A DNA stretch of 64,000 bases from Balanoglossus misakiensis (taxonomy: Eukaryota > Hemichordata), in contig CM082582.2 in NCBI GenBank assembly GCA_040954595.2, positions 7,936,001-8,000,000 on the forward strand, given 5' to 3'. The translations under genes and the position numbers were made by a program. Positions within the stretch are counted from its first letter, which is position 1; the number at the start of each line of letters is the position of its first letter. Below are positions 9,273 through 22,273 of this stretch, one piece after another. The notes under the pieces are model-generated. The model was not told where the DNA came from. It searched no databases and saw only the letters and a list, made by a program, of their open reading frames with translations.

Positions 9273-12249
9273 CTATGCAATCTTGACTTGAATTTGAACT
9301 TGTGAATTGACCTCTTTCAGTGAAAATGACTGCCCATCGATGGTGCATATCTGATAGCCGGGCTCAACAATAGCTGTTGCTGCTGCAGCTTCGGTCTGCT
9401 GCGGCGGCTGCGGGTCGTTTGAATGATCTTGCTTGCGGTGCCTCTCCAAGAGTTTGGGCCTCATGAAGCCCTTGCTGCAGATGTCGCAGCGGAACCGGAA
9501 CTCGCCCGTGTGCAGCACCAGGTGGTCCTTCAGGTTGTCCTTGCGGAAGAAACCCCGCTGGCAGAAGTCGCACTTGAAGGGCTCGTAGGTCAGGTGGGTG
9601 CGCTGGTGGTCGGTGAGCTTGTCCTTGCGGGCGAACGCCTTGGTGCAGCCGGGCTCGGGGCAGTTGTAAGGCTTGACGGCCGAGTGCACGGTCAGGATGT
9701 GGCGGTGCAGCTTGTTGCGGAACCCGAAGCCCTTGCCGCAGTGCATGCACTGGAACGGTTTGATGTTGCTGTGGGAGATGCTGTGCCTCTGTAAATCGCG
9801 GGGCGTCTTGAAGTCCTGGCCGCACTTCTCGCACAGGTACTGCCGCTCGGTCTGATGCGTGATCATGTGGATTCTCAGCTGCCGCTTGCTCACGTGAATC
9901 TTGTCGCACTCTGGGCAAGGGTAGTTGTGGGACTCTTTGGACAAGTGTCGGTCCAGCCCGGCCTGGGTGGGAAACTTCACCCAGCACTTCATACACTTGA
10001 ACCCCATCTGCTGGTAGTACACTCTCATCTTCTCCTTCTTCAGGGCCGCCTTGTAGTGCGGGTCCACTTTACCTTTCTTCAAGCACCGCCTGCAGCTGCA
10101 GTTGAACATCAGGATGTCGTGGTTGGTCACCACGTGGAGGCTGAACTCCTTGAGGTCGTCGTACGTCTGTTTGCAGGTGAAATCGCGGCACTGGAACTTC
10201 TTCACCGACATGTGCTTTGCCAGCATGTGCCTGGGCATCTCGTCCCTGGCGAACGTGGTGTCGCATTCTTTACACTTCAGGTTGCCTGCACCTTTGCCGT
10301 TCTTTGCGTCCGGTGTCCGATTGGTGTTGTCACTGTCGTCGGCTGCCGGACGGTTTGCCGTTCCGCTGGTATTAGCCTGGCTCACTTGGCCACCGGGCAG
10401 CTGGTTAGCTGCGTCCAGGGGTTGGTTGACCCGAGTAACGCTGATGTTTTCCACAATACTGCTCTGCGTTTCTGGACACATCTGGGCGAGTGATTCAGCC
10501 GCCTGCATGGTTCTTATGTGTTCCAGCCCGAGACTCGACAGATCAATGGTGCTGGACTGGTGGCTTCCGGCGGTCACTATCTCCTCGTTCGCCGCCTGCT
10601 GCTGCTGCAGCTGACCCATGACGACCATGCGACTGCTGTTGACAACCACAGGAGCGGACGCGGCGTGGTTCTGCGACAGGAACTTATCAACAGACACCCA
10701 CACTTTGTGGTTTTCAACGTGCAGCTCGTAATCGCTCGATTTCGCGGACTCGTGCTTGCAGAGGGGGCAGACGAGCTCCGCGTCGGGCTGGGAGTGTATC
10801 TGCTTGTGTTTGGCCAGGCTCCTCTGCTGCACCTGCTGTCCGCAATCGCTGCAAGACACCTTGCGGTTCTTGTACGGCCGCCGCAGCTCCTTGCCGTGCT
10901 CCGCGACGGAGTGGTCGCTCAGGTCAGCCCTGGTCGTGAAGGTCAAATCGCAGTCGCTGCACTGGTAGCGCCCTTTCAGCTTCTTGTGACTGGTGAGGTG
11001 GTCTCTCAAGTCGCTCATCTCACTCGCCTCATAGTCGCAGCTGGCGCACTTCAGGGGACCTTGATCCTCCGACTGCTCTTCGTCCTTGTCGCTGCCGCCG
11101 ACCAGCTGGTGTTCTCGCCTCTTGCGACTTCTCAAATCTTGCTGCTGGTCCTTCTTGTCCAGGTGTTTCTTGGTCTTTCTGTGCTTGGTCAGCTTCGAGG
11201 CGGTCTTGAACGACATGCTGCAGATCTTGCAGAAGTGTTTTGGCGCGTCTCTCACCACCATCCTTGCCCGCCTCATCGTCAATTTGGCCTTGGTGATCTC
11301 CTGCCGCTTCTCCTTGGCGAGCAGCGTCGCCTTCTCGTTGGCGATGTTGTGAATTTCTCCGAAGTGAGAGCAGAGTTCGGCGATGCTGGCTATCTTCTCC
11401 GAACAGAACGAACACTCGACAGGCGCATCCGGCTGCTTATCCTCCGCTTGCGATCTCTGCTGCTCTTGCATCATCTGCTCGGCCATCTCTATACCGCTGG
11501 CAATGCTGGCCTGTCGGATGATGTCTACAAGGCCTGAATTATTCGGTGAACCGTCTTGGTCCACGACAGGGGATTTTGCTCTCTGTTGGTTGTCTGCTGC
11601 AGCCGGGACTGGAGATGGGGGCTGTAAAGCTAAAGACTGTACAAATGTGTCTTTGTCGGTGGGCTGTTCTTCGGGTTTGTCTTCCAGTATATTTTTAATC
11701 ACATCACTTGAGATAGCTTTCAGATCTCCTGGGTCGTCCGATCTAGCTGGTACCACACCACTTTCTCGGTCCGGCAGCGACACCACATCACTGCTCTGTA
11801 CTGGCACATCATTTCCCAACACAGGATCTTGTCCTATTTTCTCGACACCAGTTATTAACGCTGACTCTGGAGTGTTTCTCCCACCTGGGCAAGATTTTAC
11901 TTCTTGCTTGACATTGCTTGTGTTCTTGAAACGGTAGCAGAATTTGCTCTTCTTGTGAATCATGAACAGGTCCATCGACGTGAACTTGACTTTGCATCGC
12001 CCACATTCAAAAACATCTTCATCTGTAAGATATAGATCAACATAATTACACATGTATGATGTAAATATGTCATAAATCATCATATATTAGTAATGTTGGA
12101 GAAATGCATGTAAAAATAGAAGATCTTCTTGGTAGCAATAGCATTATATAAAAAAAATGTTTTGCTGGACAGGTATGACTGACGAATTTATTTTCCAAAA
12201 TACAATTACCTGATGACTCATATTCTTCATTGTCCCTAAATTCAGCCAT
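9273..12249 (-). CDS. Multi-C2H2 zinc-finger protein resembling ZNF341, complete
   Basis: Two coding exons: 12249-12210 (MAEFRDNEEYESS plus one base) and 12022-9273, joined at a phase-1 GTAATT/TTACAG intron, giving 929 residues. The ATG lies in a perfect CACCATGG context. Residues 14-42 form an N-terminal finger, DEDVFECGRCKVKF ending in Cys42, of CCHC type; this segment closely matches the start of human ZNF341 (DEDVFLCGKCKKQF). About six fingers follow at 216-448, then an acidic/Gln-rich linker (450-593), then about nine fingers at 594-878. The later ones (FKCMKCWVKF, HNYPCPECDK, GCTKAFARKDKL, FRCDICSKGF) follow the order seen in ZNF341. The tail has QVQIQVKIA. ZNF341 is a transcription activator (STAT1/STAT3 promoters in humans), but function here is inferred. 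The large exon is more GC-rich than its surroundings and has long antisense shadow frames. Confidence 0.85.
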
Positions 12250-12600
12250 GGTGCAGTGCTGTAATGTATTTGGACCAAAGTCTGTAATAAAATTAAAAGG
12301 AGATTACCATACAATGACAAAAATAAAATGTTATTTCTAATCGTGGCAGAAAACTTACTGAAGTCGTGATCATAGGCTTGTCCTAACATGCATCTATTCA
12401 GTCAGTCAATTTGTATTGTTTTATTATATGTTCATTGCTGCCTACAAGGTCACGTGTAATATTTTTTCTGCCATGCATTTGTTCATGGTCAGCGATTTTT
12501 TTATTTTGTCATTTTTCATTCATCATTGAACTTCTTCAGTGGTCGTGTGTTTGTTTGTTTGTTATTTATCTATTTTTGTCTTTATTTGTTCATGTCCCTA
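12250..12600 (-). other. Leader exons and intron of the zinc-finger gene (candidate)
   Basis: The ATG exon extends upstream to 12281, where TTATTACAG is a good acceptor. A further untranslated exon probably ends at 12359, where CTTCA is followed by a GTAAGT donor. An ATG in that exon is out of frame with the main start, so it would be a short upstream frame. Beyond about 12400 I see only AT-rich sequence. Confidence 0.4.
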
Positions 12601-13660
12601 GAGAGGGGATCATGGAGTATGAAGGGTCTTGTCTCGCGTTTTTACAGCTAGCTGCAGCGCCACCTTCAAAGATCTTCGCTACTTTATTCATTGCCATGAA
12701 ATCTCAGAAAATGGCCAGTCTGTAGCTATTTCGCGGTGTCGCCCCAGCTCGAGCGGCTAGCGGACAGATTAAGTCCGTCTGTCCAGTTATCAATGCATAG
12801 CGAAACATAGCGAAACCTGCTAGTACTACGCCAACGGAGCCAGATGTACTGACGGTGTGTAATTTGTAACACAACGTCACAGATTCGCTGAAATGTGACA
12901 GTGTGCGTTGTTTACACGGCGAGACTTGTCCCTTTCCTGGGACGTAGGTGATCGCCGTGGAAACAACGCACACATTTCAAGCGACTGCGTGCAACGTCGG
13001 TACTGTGCAGTAAGGGTAGCAACGGAGGACTAATCCGAGTGTGCCGACATCGACAGCCCAAACAGAAACTGTGACCTCGCAAGTACACACCCAGTCTAGC
13101 CTACAGGCTTCGGACAGCCGCCTCGATCGAACGGCTTATCCACGCAACGTTACGCGAACCTGCGGTCTAGCCGATGCGACATGCAACCGAGTTATCGGGG
13201 GATTGCTCTCAGGTTCCCTTTCCCAACGGAAAGTCTTCCTTACGGGGGTAGCCCACCACAAAGGCGAACGCGAAGTCGTACACCTTTATCCGAAACCGCC
13301 CGAGTCTGGTGGGATGGCTCCCCCTTGGCGTCGCAAACGGGGGTTCACATACAACACTGCCAGCCCGAATTTCGCTCTGCCGACTGTTTTCGCCTATTAA
13401 CTCGATGCGCTTGCCCTTAAATGAAGATTGTGTGATGAAAAGCAAAGAAATACATTTCGTGTGGCAATTTAAGTTGCACGGTGATATATTCCGTGCGCAT
13501 TTTTCGTCAAAATTGATTAAAATATGTCTTTCTTACCTAATTTGGACGCCACGAAAGAGAAGGGAAGTCGCACCCTCTGCACACGGAACTTGCTCTGCAC
13601 ACGGTACGAAATGTAAGAGTGACGTCATCCATCGAGCGGGGAGTGCGTTCCCCGGGCACG
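12600..13660 (-). promoter_or_regulatory. CpG-rich promoter region of the zinc-finger gene
   Basis: A roughly 1-kb block of clearly raised GC and CpG lies upstream of the minus-strand gene, flanked by AT-rich DNA. Several overlapping short open frames are present, as expected of a CpG island, and none is recognisable. It ends near a perfect cAMP-response element. Confidence 0.5.
13620..13627. promoter_or_regulatory. CRE palindrome TGACGTCA
   Basis: Exact full-length CREB/ATF site at the upstream edge of the CpG-rich block. A second copy lies at 17608-17615 in the intergenic region. Confidence 0.4.
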
Positions 13661-14272
13661 TACAAGACACAAGGACAAATGCATGGGATGGATGTAGTAT
13701 TAGCATAGGCCTAATAAATAACTATTAAATATTATGGAGTGAAAATTGACAAGTAGTTAAATGTTTACGAACCATTTGATTTTATTCATTGCTTGTTGAT
13801 ATACGAGAGGGTCACATTTATTAGAACTTTCACTTGCACCAGAGATCTGTTGGGATAGGCTCGACACAGTGAACTAGGCGGTCCAGGTCACGAATTTCGA
13901 CAGTCCTCATTCGGCCAATTGACCGGCAGACACACACAGTTTCCCCAGAAATTCCCGTTTCATTAACTTCAATTATATATATGATAGAGGGACTGTGATA
14001 TTGCGCAGTGGCAACTGCCATCTCCCGTGCAAAAGAACCTGTTGAATGATAACCAAAGAGATTGCGTCAGTAACGTATACCATGTAAATTTTACTGTCAA
14101 TCATGCCATTGCCAACAAGGAAATAGTACTGTGTAGCATCCACAAAGTACGGTAAAGCTGCAATGAATTGCGCCTGCGATGATTGCGTGCGTGACATAAC
14201 ACTACAGTCATGATTTTTTTTATTAGAGGGGAAGTAGATGTATAATAACATACATATGCCCATTGTCCATAC

Positions 14273-14374
14273 ATGATTGAAAGGCGAATACAAGCTAGTC
14301 TTCTCCAAGTCGTGTGGCGGAGCTGTTGTCACGTTTACTCCAAAGTCAAATCTTTGATTCACTTGCACTGACAT
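14273..14374 (-). other. Unassigned exon-like open frame
   Basis: A minus-strand frame runs 14374-13973 (133 codons). Its first part, MSVQVNQRFDFGVNVT then TAPPHDLEKTSLYSPFNH, looks protein-like and is bounded by CCATAG before the ATG and a GTATGG donor after 14273. I do not recognise the product and see no partner exon. It could be an isolated exon, a decayed copy or chance. Confidence 0.15.
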
Positions 14375-15415
14375 CTATGGAGTTTACTCTACCATGAAGC
14401 TTCCACGATCTCACTTATGTACAGCTTGTATATGAGAAATCGAGGACTGTGTGCTTGTGTTCAATAACATCAACACAAACTAAAAGTGATTCTTTTTTTT
14501 ATCACCAACAGAAATTGTTGTAAAATTTCGCGCGTTGAAATTCTTGATGCCAGGAATATGAAGGTACTTTTCAAGATACGATGTTGAAATGAATGTCAGT
14601 TAAAGATTGAAATTGGACTGAAATGCCCAGGTTTTCTACACTGATTTGACATATCGACGCTGATAACAGTTCCCTTTATAAATGTGAAATTAACGAGAGA
14701 GGGAGTGAAACTGGATGATAGATTTGTGAAAAAAATAATGCGAAAAGATTACGTTTCTTCGGTCTTTTGATGCGGTTATAATCAGACTGTGTCTTGACAA
14801 AAGTCAACATATCCAGACGCGCTGTAGCCTATCATGCGAATATGAAGTACAAATCTCCTTTGCTAAATAATTCACGTGCTAGTTATTTTGGGAGACCTGT
14901 CGCCATTTGACACTTGACAATTCAAGATATCATGTGTGGGGGGGAAATCCATCTGTCAAATGTAAAATATTTATTGGGACACCCGGATATCACTGGTGAC
15001 CATGCCCTCCTTTGAATGGAATAATTATGTATTTTTTATTGGCAGTGTTATCTCCCACGCCTGGTTATCTCTATGAAAGTGTGTACAGATCACTATCAAC
15101 CGACTTCCTTTTCATGTATGGCAAACATACGGTACTTGTGTACAGGAAGGGATTGTCACAAACACGCGGTTGTGCTTGTTTCGCCCGGCCCCGTCGAAAA
15201 GATACCCGACAAACTATAGGAGTACGAGAGTGTTAGAGGTGACAGCCACCGATTTTATTGTCATGCTTTTGGAATTCTAGCGTTCCTGTCCAGAAAAATA
15301 TCAAATATGAAAGGTCGGTCCGCGCGACCGCTGTAGTTTGATTAATAACACCATACAAATGTCCTGCATATAGTGACAGTCTTCCTTTTGGAACATGTAT
15401 CACTTTTCACTTCAG

Positions 15416-15429
15416 TGCGCATGTGCGCA
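15416..15429. promoter_or_regulatory. Strong NRF1-like site in intergenic DNA
   Basis: TGCGCATGTGCGCA contains two TGCGCA half-sites two bases apart, close to the NRF1 consensus. No gene start can be assigned nearby. Confidence 0.3.
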
Positions 15430-15928
15430 GAAAGTATCAGCCAATCTACTTCCAGCAAAATGCTTAAATCTGACATCCATAGCGCTCGCCCGCACCCCGG
15501 TGTTTAACCATAAAGCTCCGTGTTCTTGCGAGTCAGTCGAGAGATGTAGATAGCGTTACATTTTGAAAGACGCTATTGATCCACTGATCATGCACTTAGC
15601 GAAATCTGCGCCGATCCATTTGCTCCTATAACGTCTCCATCGTGTCATCGATTTAAAACCAGAACATGTGTTTTGTTTACTAATTACTTTGGAATTTCTG
15701 ACCCAAACAACGACACGAGAATTCGTTCATCACGTACTTGTATGAAACATGGCACGGTATAGTTTTTGAATTTTGAGTGATTTGAATCCTTAATTAATAC
15801 GACGCGTGTTGGTAGGGTATTTTATATGAATCATTTTACTGCATGTTCTTGAATATATTGCTAAGATTAGGCTCTATAACAAATTTTATTGAAAATAAAA
15901 TGGACATAACAGATGTATGAAATCTATA

Positions 15929-15993
<65 letters not shown>
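15929..15993. repeat. (ATG)n trinucleotide microsatellite
   Basis: About 22 uninterrupted copies of ATG/GAT. It creates a false poly-Met open frame. Confidence 0.97.
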
Positions 15994-15994
<1 letters not shown>

Positions 15995-17663
15995 GACATT
16001 TGGGAGGTGGTGGTTGGGGTGGTGATAGCGGTCGTTGTGGCGCTAAAACATAAAGAAAATCGCAAGAGATTTTACTGTGGCACTAGATCAGCGCCAGTTT
16101 GTAAAGGTTGCAACTTACAAGCTATCACGAAACTTTCAAGATGTATAGCAAGTCAAAATATAGAGTTCGGCTTACTACAGAGGACCAGTCAATTTATTGG
16201 TAGGCCTATTGGTAGCCCGGTTCACATAAAGAATTATAATGCAAAGTTTGGTGCTATCTGCGTGGCCGACTTCAATCACAAAGATGCTCCCAGTACACCA
16301 GATATCAATCATAACCACAGAACCTCCAAAACGCCGCCAAATATAGGTGTCATAGATATACCATTGTCTCTTTGTACCCATCTTTGCAGATAGCTATCAC
16401 TCCCCGACGCTGATATTTCCTCCCCGACGCCCAACAGTTCAACAGCAAAGGGTATCGCAGGAAACTTCTATTATAGTACACGCAGCCGATGAATGCACCA
16501 GATATGAGGGCGTCCCTTTGTGCGGAATGCACTTTATACTAAATTATTAATCGCGGTTTATTCGATGGGATAGCGATATTTCCTGCACAATTCACCAGGA
16601 ATTGAGGGTCGCGGGTCAGATCAACATCGTCCCAAATACGAGCATGGAACCATAAAGCCGGCTTATCTCTGATCCCAGTGCACGCTCAGTATACAGTCAG
16701 TGTTCGCTGCCAGTGATACTAAGCAGTAGAGTTTCGGAGCAACACCGGTGTATGACGTAAAAGTGTCACCAAACACAACGCCCACGATTCGCTCTTTGTT
16801 TGATTTTGTTTCAATTGAAAGAATAATGTAGAAACCTGATATCAGACAGGATTTTATCAGAATGGGAACGTCACATTGTATATGACCGCAATAATTATCT
16901 AACTATAGGGGAATTGTGCAGCAAAGGGGCAAAAATGTCAGGAAAAAGATAATAAAAACGGTGAGAAAAGACAAGCGGGGCGCGATGCACGCTTAACATG
17001 CAAGCCAGGCTACAGAAACGATTATATATAATATACCCCCAGAGTGAGATCTCCATTCAATGTTATCATTGTCTATGTGAAATATATCGCCCATGTAGAT
17101 TTGTGATTTGGCTTTTGCTCCACATCTCGTGGGAATCACGGAGCCAAATTACTCAATTAATTAATGAGGGGGATGGGTGTGAGCCTCGGCTAACTATTCT
17201 CGGCGGGCCGAATCATTCAAAATACCGGGCTATCGCGCCGGGGCCCGGGCAGAATTATATCGGAGTGCCGAATAACAAAAAAGAACGATATCGTGTCTCG
17301 CTGTGTGAGACGCGGCATTTGCCCGCAGAATGATATCACGGCGATATGTCATGTGATACAAAGCGGCCTCGTTCCGTTCTCCCCCAATAAATTATTCAGC
17401 GAGTCTTTAGATCGGGCGGCTCTTGGGTAAAAAGGATATGTGAGTGGCGACTCGTTCTTTTCCTCGTATTCTCCGTTCTGGCGAGATAAAGTGTTATCGC
17501 CGAGCAGACAGTCAAATTGAAGTTACTTTATTCTTTCCATCATCTCGAAGACCCCCTTCTTATCTCAGTCACTCTAGTTCGTCGAGTCCATGTCTCTATC
17601 AGATGGCTGACGTCAGAGACTTGTATGTATGTTCTCACCCTTCGCGTTCTATGCCAGAATCGC

Positions 17664-17681
17664 AAAAAAAAAAAAAAAAAA
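17664..17681. repeat. Poly-A tract (18 A)
   Basis: Homopolymer of 18 A, 49 bases after the CRE at 17608. No retroposed sequence is evident upstream of it. Confidence 0.9.
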
Positions 17682-17960
17682 TCGAGCAACTCCGCAAGCC
17701 TTCATGAAATATATATCTCTTGCTTGTATTATTAAAGCTTACCTTGTCTGTCGCCCGAAGCAGAGACGAATGTACAACGTGAAACTGAGAGTCGTCTTCA
17801 GCCTCACGGTTTTTTTGTATCTTGGCGAGTAATCTGTGCGTGTGTTAAGAGGACTTAGTCGTGTCTAACATTAATGTTTGAGATACCGGGGAATTATTCA
17901 CTGAATGTGACAACATTTAATTTACTCAATAAACGATCGAAAATGTTTCATTAAAAGACT

Positions 17961-18010
17961 GAGACAGAAAGAGAGAGAGGGAGAGACAGACAGACAGGCA
18001 GACAGACAAA
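17961..18010. repeat. GAGA/GACA-rich microsatellite
   Basis: Imperfect GAGA repeats passing into GACA repeats. Confidence 0.85.
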
Positions 18011-18864
18011 CGGAACAATATCTAAATTTAAGATGTGTATAGTGAATAGAAGTATGTACAGTAATTGTATGTAGATTCGATTATCATTACTTTCATAAAA
18101 CTGAAGGCGACATTTATCTCATCCAGCATCGACCCTGAACTTGCAGAAATCTTAACTCTATACAGCGTTTAGCCGTGACGAGAAACGGGAAGTATTCGAT
18201 GATATATGTCGACGTGTGCCGCATCCCGTCATAGGTCTTGATTCCTGAAATGCACGAAAACCATCTAAGCTCGCGTTTTGATCACAACAATCGAAAACGG
18301 CTTTATATATAACCGATCGGCGGTTTTAGAAACCACCAAATAATGTTCAATAACGGACACCAACTAGACAAAATATTTTTCAAGACATTTCTCTGCTATC
18401 TGCGTGTCTGAGAGTGTATTGTAGGTAAAACGAGTGATGTATTGCATTTTGCGATATTCTGACTGTCAAAGGCGACTCATCCGCGGTACTCTTCTTCGAG
18501 CCGTCGACCGCTGCCGACGGCTTACGAAAACACACAGACACATGTAACACGCCGGCTTTGGGGATCGTGCATGCCCGGGATTTGAATAAAAGGAAAATGA
18601 TAGATTCTTAAAATTTTGATGACCTGAAGATTAATGTGGAATTGGGTATCTCCAGGAGAGAGCTGATATAGGGTACGGTTCAATTGATGCATGGGTGATG
18701 TGTTTTTGCCAGTCCGTTGACTTCGCAACGGTAATAATGGGAGCGATAAGTGATTGGAGAAAAAAAGGGTCCTCATTTACATGACAAGTATATTATCAGG
18801 CAGGTAAATTAGTGAAGCCGGGGCAAGTTGTGATTCCCTTAATGGAATTTTCTTTTATATTATG

Positions 18865-18886
18865 TGATAAGGCGCCTCCCTTATCA
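18865..18886. promoter_or_regulatory. Inverted pair of GATA sites
   Basis: TGATAAGG, a 6-base spacer, then CCTTATCA: a perfect 8-bp inverted repeat presenting two WGATAR sites on opposite strands. It is about 3.7 kb upstream of the FOG start codon. Function is inferred only from the motif and neighbour. Confidence 0.3.
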
Positions 18887-19179
18887 AAAATAATGAATTT
18901 TATCGAAGGAGGCAGAGTCAGCCCGACGTATAGTTCATCTCAAAATAAGATACAGGGACGGCAGCGACAGAGAATTCAACGCACGTCCGACACAATACAG
19001 TATTAATTTAATTTAAACAACTTAAATGGGGACTTGTGTATCAGACGCGTCCGGGTATTACGCACGGACCGAATGAAGATTTCCACGTCATCAGATATAT
19101 GTACACAAATGTGACAGCGTGTGAAGCTTAGCAGCTCGATCTACACGTGAATAGTACGATGTGACGTGAGAAAGGGGGG

Positions 19180-19182
<3 letters not shown>

Positions 19183-19244
<62 letters not shown>
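19183..19244. repeat. (GA)n dinucleotide microsatellite
   Basis: 62 bases of uninterrupted AG repeat, continuing imperfectly to about 19268. Confidence 0.97.
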
Positions 19245-19255
<11 letters not shown>

Positions 19256-22200
19256 AAAGAGAGAGAGAATAGACAGACAGAGACATAGATAGGATGAGCA
19301 AACTTGTATTTTATGGGAATCGAAGTATTTGTTTGTAATAATTACATTGGTATCGCAATGCTGACACCTTGATAATTGTGCTGTTTTTATCTAATTAATT
19401 GGTATTTGCATTTAGCTAATGCTATGGGGAAGCAGTATGTCGTTTTACACGGGCAAAATGGTTATTTTCTATCGCGCTTTAGTCTAATCTTTTTTTGAAG
19501 GCAATGCCAGCTGAATTTTACGGTTCATGCCAGAACCCGTATGTTTCAAAAAGCAACCCTGTATGCATGTTTCCGTTCACCTCGGATCTCTCTGCGGCTA
19601 GCCCTCAAAATCACCCGTGGCCATTCCTACTTATCTCTATATCATGAACACAAATTAAGGCAGACAAGGCCATTATCCCATCTAACATTCAACTTGACCT
19701 TGTTTCGTCATTGATCGTAATCTCGGATTTAGTCATGCTACGCCTTGGGGAGACACGATGTAAAAGATTGGCAAACTTTTAGTGCTACTCTTTTCTAGAA
19801 ATCTTGGATTGGTCCTACATTGATAACTCTTCTTGGAGAAATGATTAGTAAATGCAGAAATCGCAGTTTGTGGTATTATTTTTTCGGACGAGATGTTTCC
19901 AAAGTTAGTGGTGTGTTTTCGGAGTATAAAGTCGTCCTTGCTATTATACAGGAAGTATCCATAGAAAAGAGCGCCCTCCGGGCTGCACGTTCAGTTGACC
20001 CATGTTCACAATTGACAAACAAGTTATATCACAGTCCCTCAAGACGCCTGTCTCCCTCTCTCTATCTCTCCCAACCTTGCCCTTGTAAGCGCAAGTCCTT
20101 GCCCTCCCCTCTCTCGCTTAAAGAGGCGAGGACTACGGAAGTAAAGACCATGGCGAAAGGGTAAAAAGACAGGGCGCATCTCTACACATGATTTCAATCA
20201 GATTGCTCCGGAAATATTTGATCTTGCACTCGTCCGCTCTTGTTCCTTGTAGCTCCATGTATGAACCTTGCAAACAACAAACGTGTCAACAGATAAAGAT
20301 TATGACGTACCCTCGCAGTCCTTCCAACACGGAACTGTTAAACTAAAATAAAAATCCGTCAGTCGGGTTCATTTCAATATTGACTCAATTTGTCATACAA
20401 ATCGATGCCTAGTTTTGAGTCTTGAATCTTAATCTTTGATAAAATCAATCATACTTGTCGACGTTGGCTCCAAGACGGGCAACCATCTTTATATTCAGGG
20501 TTACCGTCCTTCTGCACAAAAAGGACAGGCAGTTACTTACAAATTGGGTATTTTTGTGAAAGAAGGATATGGAGTATGGCAGTCGTATGGTTAATTGTGA
20601 ATGCAAAAATGCAGTTGCAATTTTCCGATTTAGAAGGTCAAGAGGTCACACAGCAACCCAAATGTCGTAAAAATGTTTATCTACTACAGTGTGAACTGAT
20701 AGAAAAAGACATTTAGATTACTAAAAAACTTTGATGAATGTCACGTGGCCATGCAGGAGCCGCGCAATTTGACGTCAAAGAGTCGCGTTTCCAAGACTTT
20801 TCAAAGAGATTTCAGATTTCCAACAAAGTGTAACGTACAAAATAAATTACGCGTATAATGTGGGGTTAATATAATAACATTGGAAAATCAAATGTTGATA
20901 TTTTCATGTAGATTAAGGCCCTGGCAAAAATATAGGCGAAAGACCGGCTTCCCGAATGGTAATATATGTATGTATGTATCTTCCTTAGAGCAACCCACAT
21001 TCGTGGCCTATATAACTATTATTCGGATAAAAATGTAAGATTTTTTTCTGTGTTCAAGTGGAGATATATCGAAAACAGGCAGCTGTCAGAATAGTATCCA
21101 GTTTTCATCAAACACTCTCTCGATCCGTGCACGCACGGCATCTTACCAGTCATTAGGCCTCGCTGGCTCAGATAGGAGATAGACACTGTCTAGATCGATT
21201 CCACTCGATAAACTTGCGTGTGGCCTTTCGAGATGTTTGCCGTACACTGCTCGCCGTGGCTGGCATTATTGATGCAAACGGTTGGGAAAGTGATTTTTTC
21301 AGCCGCTCTTTTTTTTATCGGGATCTGCGAAGAATTTGTGTGACATTTTGGATGTGTATCTCGTGTTCGGGTTCATTTCGCCAGAGCCTGGCATCTTAGC
21401 ACGTACATAGTCAAGTAATTTACTTTGATGGTATCGGCGAATAGAAAGCGTCACGCTAGCACGGCGATGATATCTATCACAACCCCTATACTAGATTAAG
21501 TAATGATTGTGACAGTCGCTGAACGCTATCGCCCCATCGCGGGGAGAGGGGTTTAGATCGCGTAACATTCCGGAAATGTTTTAACGCATTAAATTAATTT
21601 TTTCTTAATTAAAATGTACGCTAACGTATAAAATTCAGCGAATGATTTAATTTCAGGTGAAAAAATGCAGACTTTAGTTTTGAGTTAGAAATTGTGCCGC
21701 GTGGAAATGCTGACAATCTGTGTTAGCATGGAATTAATTGGACTATCTGTATCTGTCGATTTCTGTTAGCGTGGTCTGTCATTCCGTATATTTCGTTACA
21801 ACATGACAACTTCCGAAAAAAGCCGGTAACAGCAATGCACTCAAGTCGGCCGGCTTACCATGTCTTGGGCGGTATATTTACATTGGCCAAAAGTCACATT
21901 ATCTCACGCAAAGGACACACGACTATCCTATTCAAAGGAAACGGTGAAGAAACATTAAAATTTGAGGAGCGCGCTATATTTCGAGACCGATATACCAAAG
22001 ATTACGCATTCGATGGCTATCATTTGAGAACCCTTATATACATCACATGCACACGCACAAAATGGAGCGCAGTTATATGTTGAGGCTGGTTTTCAAGTCG
22101 AAACTACACAAACTACGAAAAAACATGATGCTGGAGATGTTCTGTGCGCGAGATAAGCCAGCGACTATCAGAAAGTGTACCTACCATGTGACCGATAATA

Positions 22201-22267
22201 GCTTTGATGGGTATCACCTTGCACACAGCGCATTACAATACGTCACTGCGCTTTACTGACACGCGTT

Positions 22268-22273
22268 TATAAA
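22268..22273 (+). promoter_or_regulatory. Candidate TATA box upstream of FOG
   Basis: TATAAA 350 bases before the FOG ATG, followed by moderately CpG-rich sequence with a CCGCCC GC box near 22500. Position is plausible, but no start-site evidence is available. Confidence 0.25.

Noticed and set aside
9364-9996. 210-codon minus-strand frame inside the zinc-finger exon
   Set aside because: Shifted frame of the real zinc-finger coding sequence.
10518-11537. 339-codon plus-strand open frame
   Set aside because: Antisense shadow of the zinc-finger exon; its Leu/Val/Arg-rich composition is the mirror of the real frame.
13041-13728. Overlapping plus-strand frames in the CpG block
   Set aside because: Several frames are open at once, as expected from stop-poor CpG-rich DNA; none looks like a protein family.
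15917-16393. 158-codon frame starting with poly-Met
   Set aside because: Created by the (ATG)n microsatellite; the remainder resembles nothing known.
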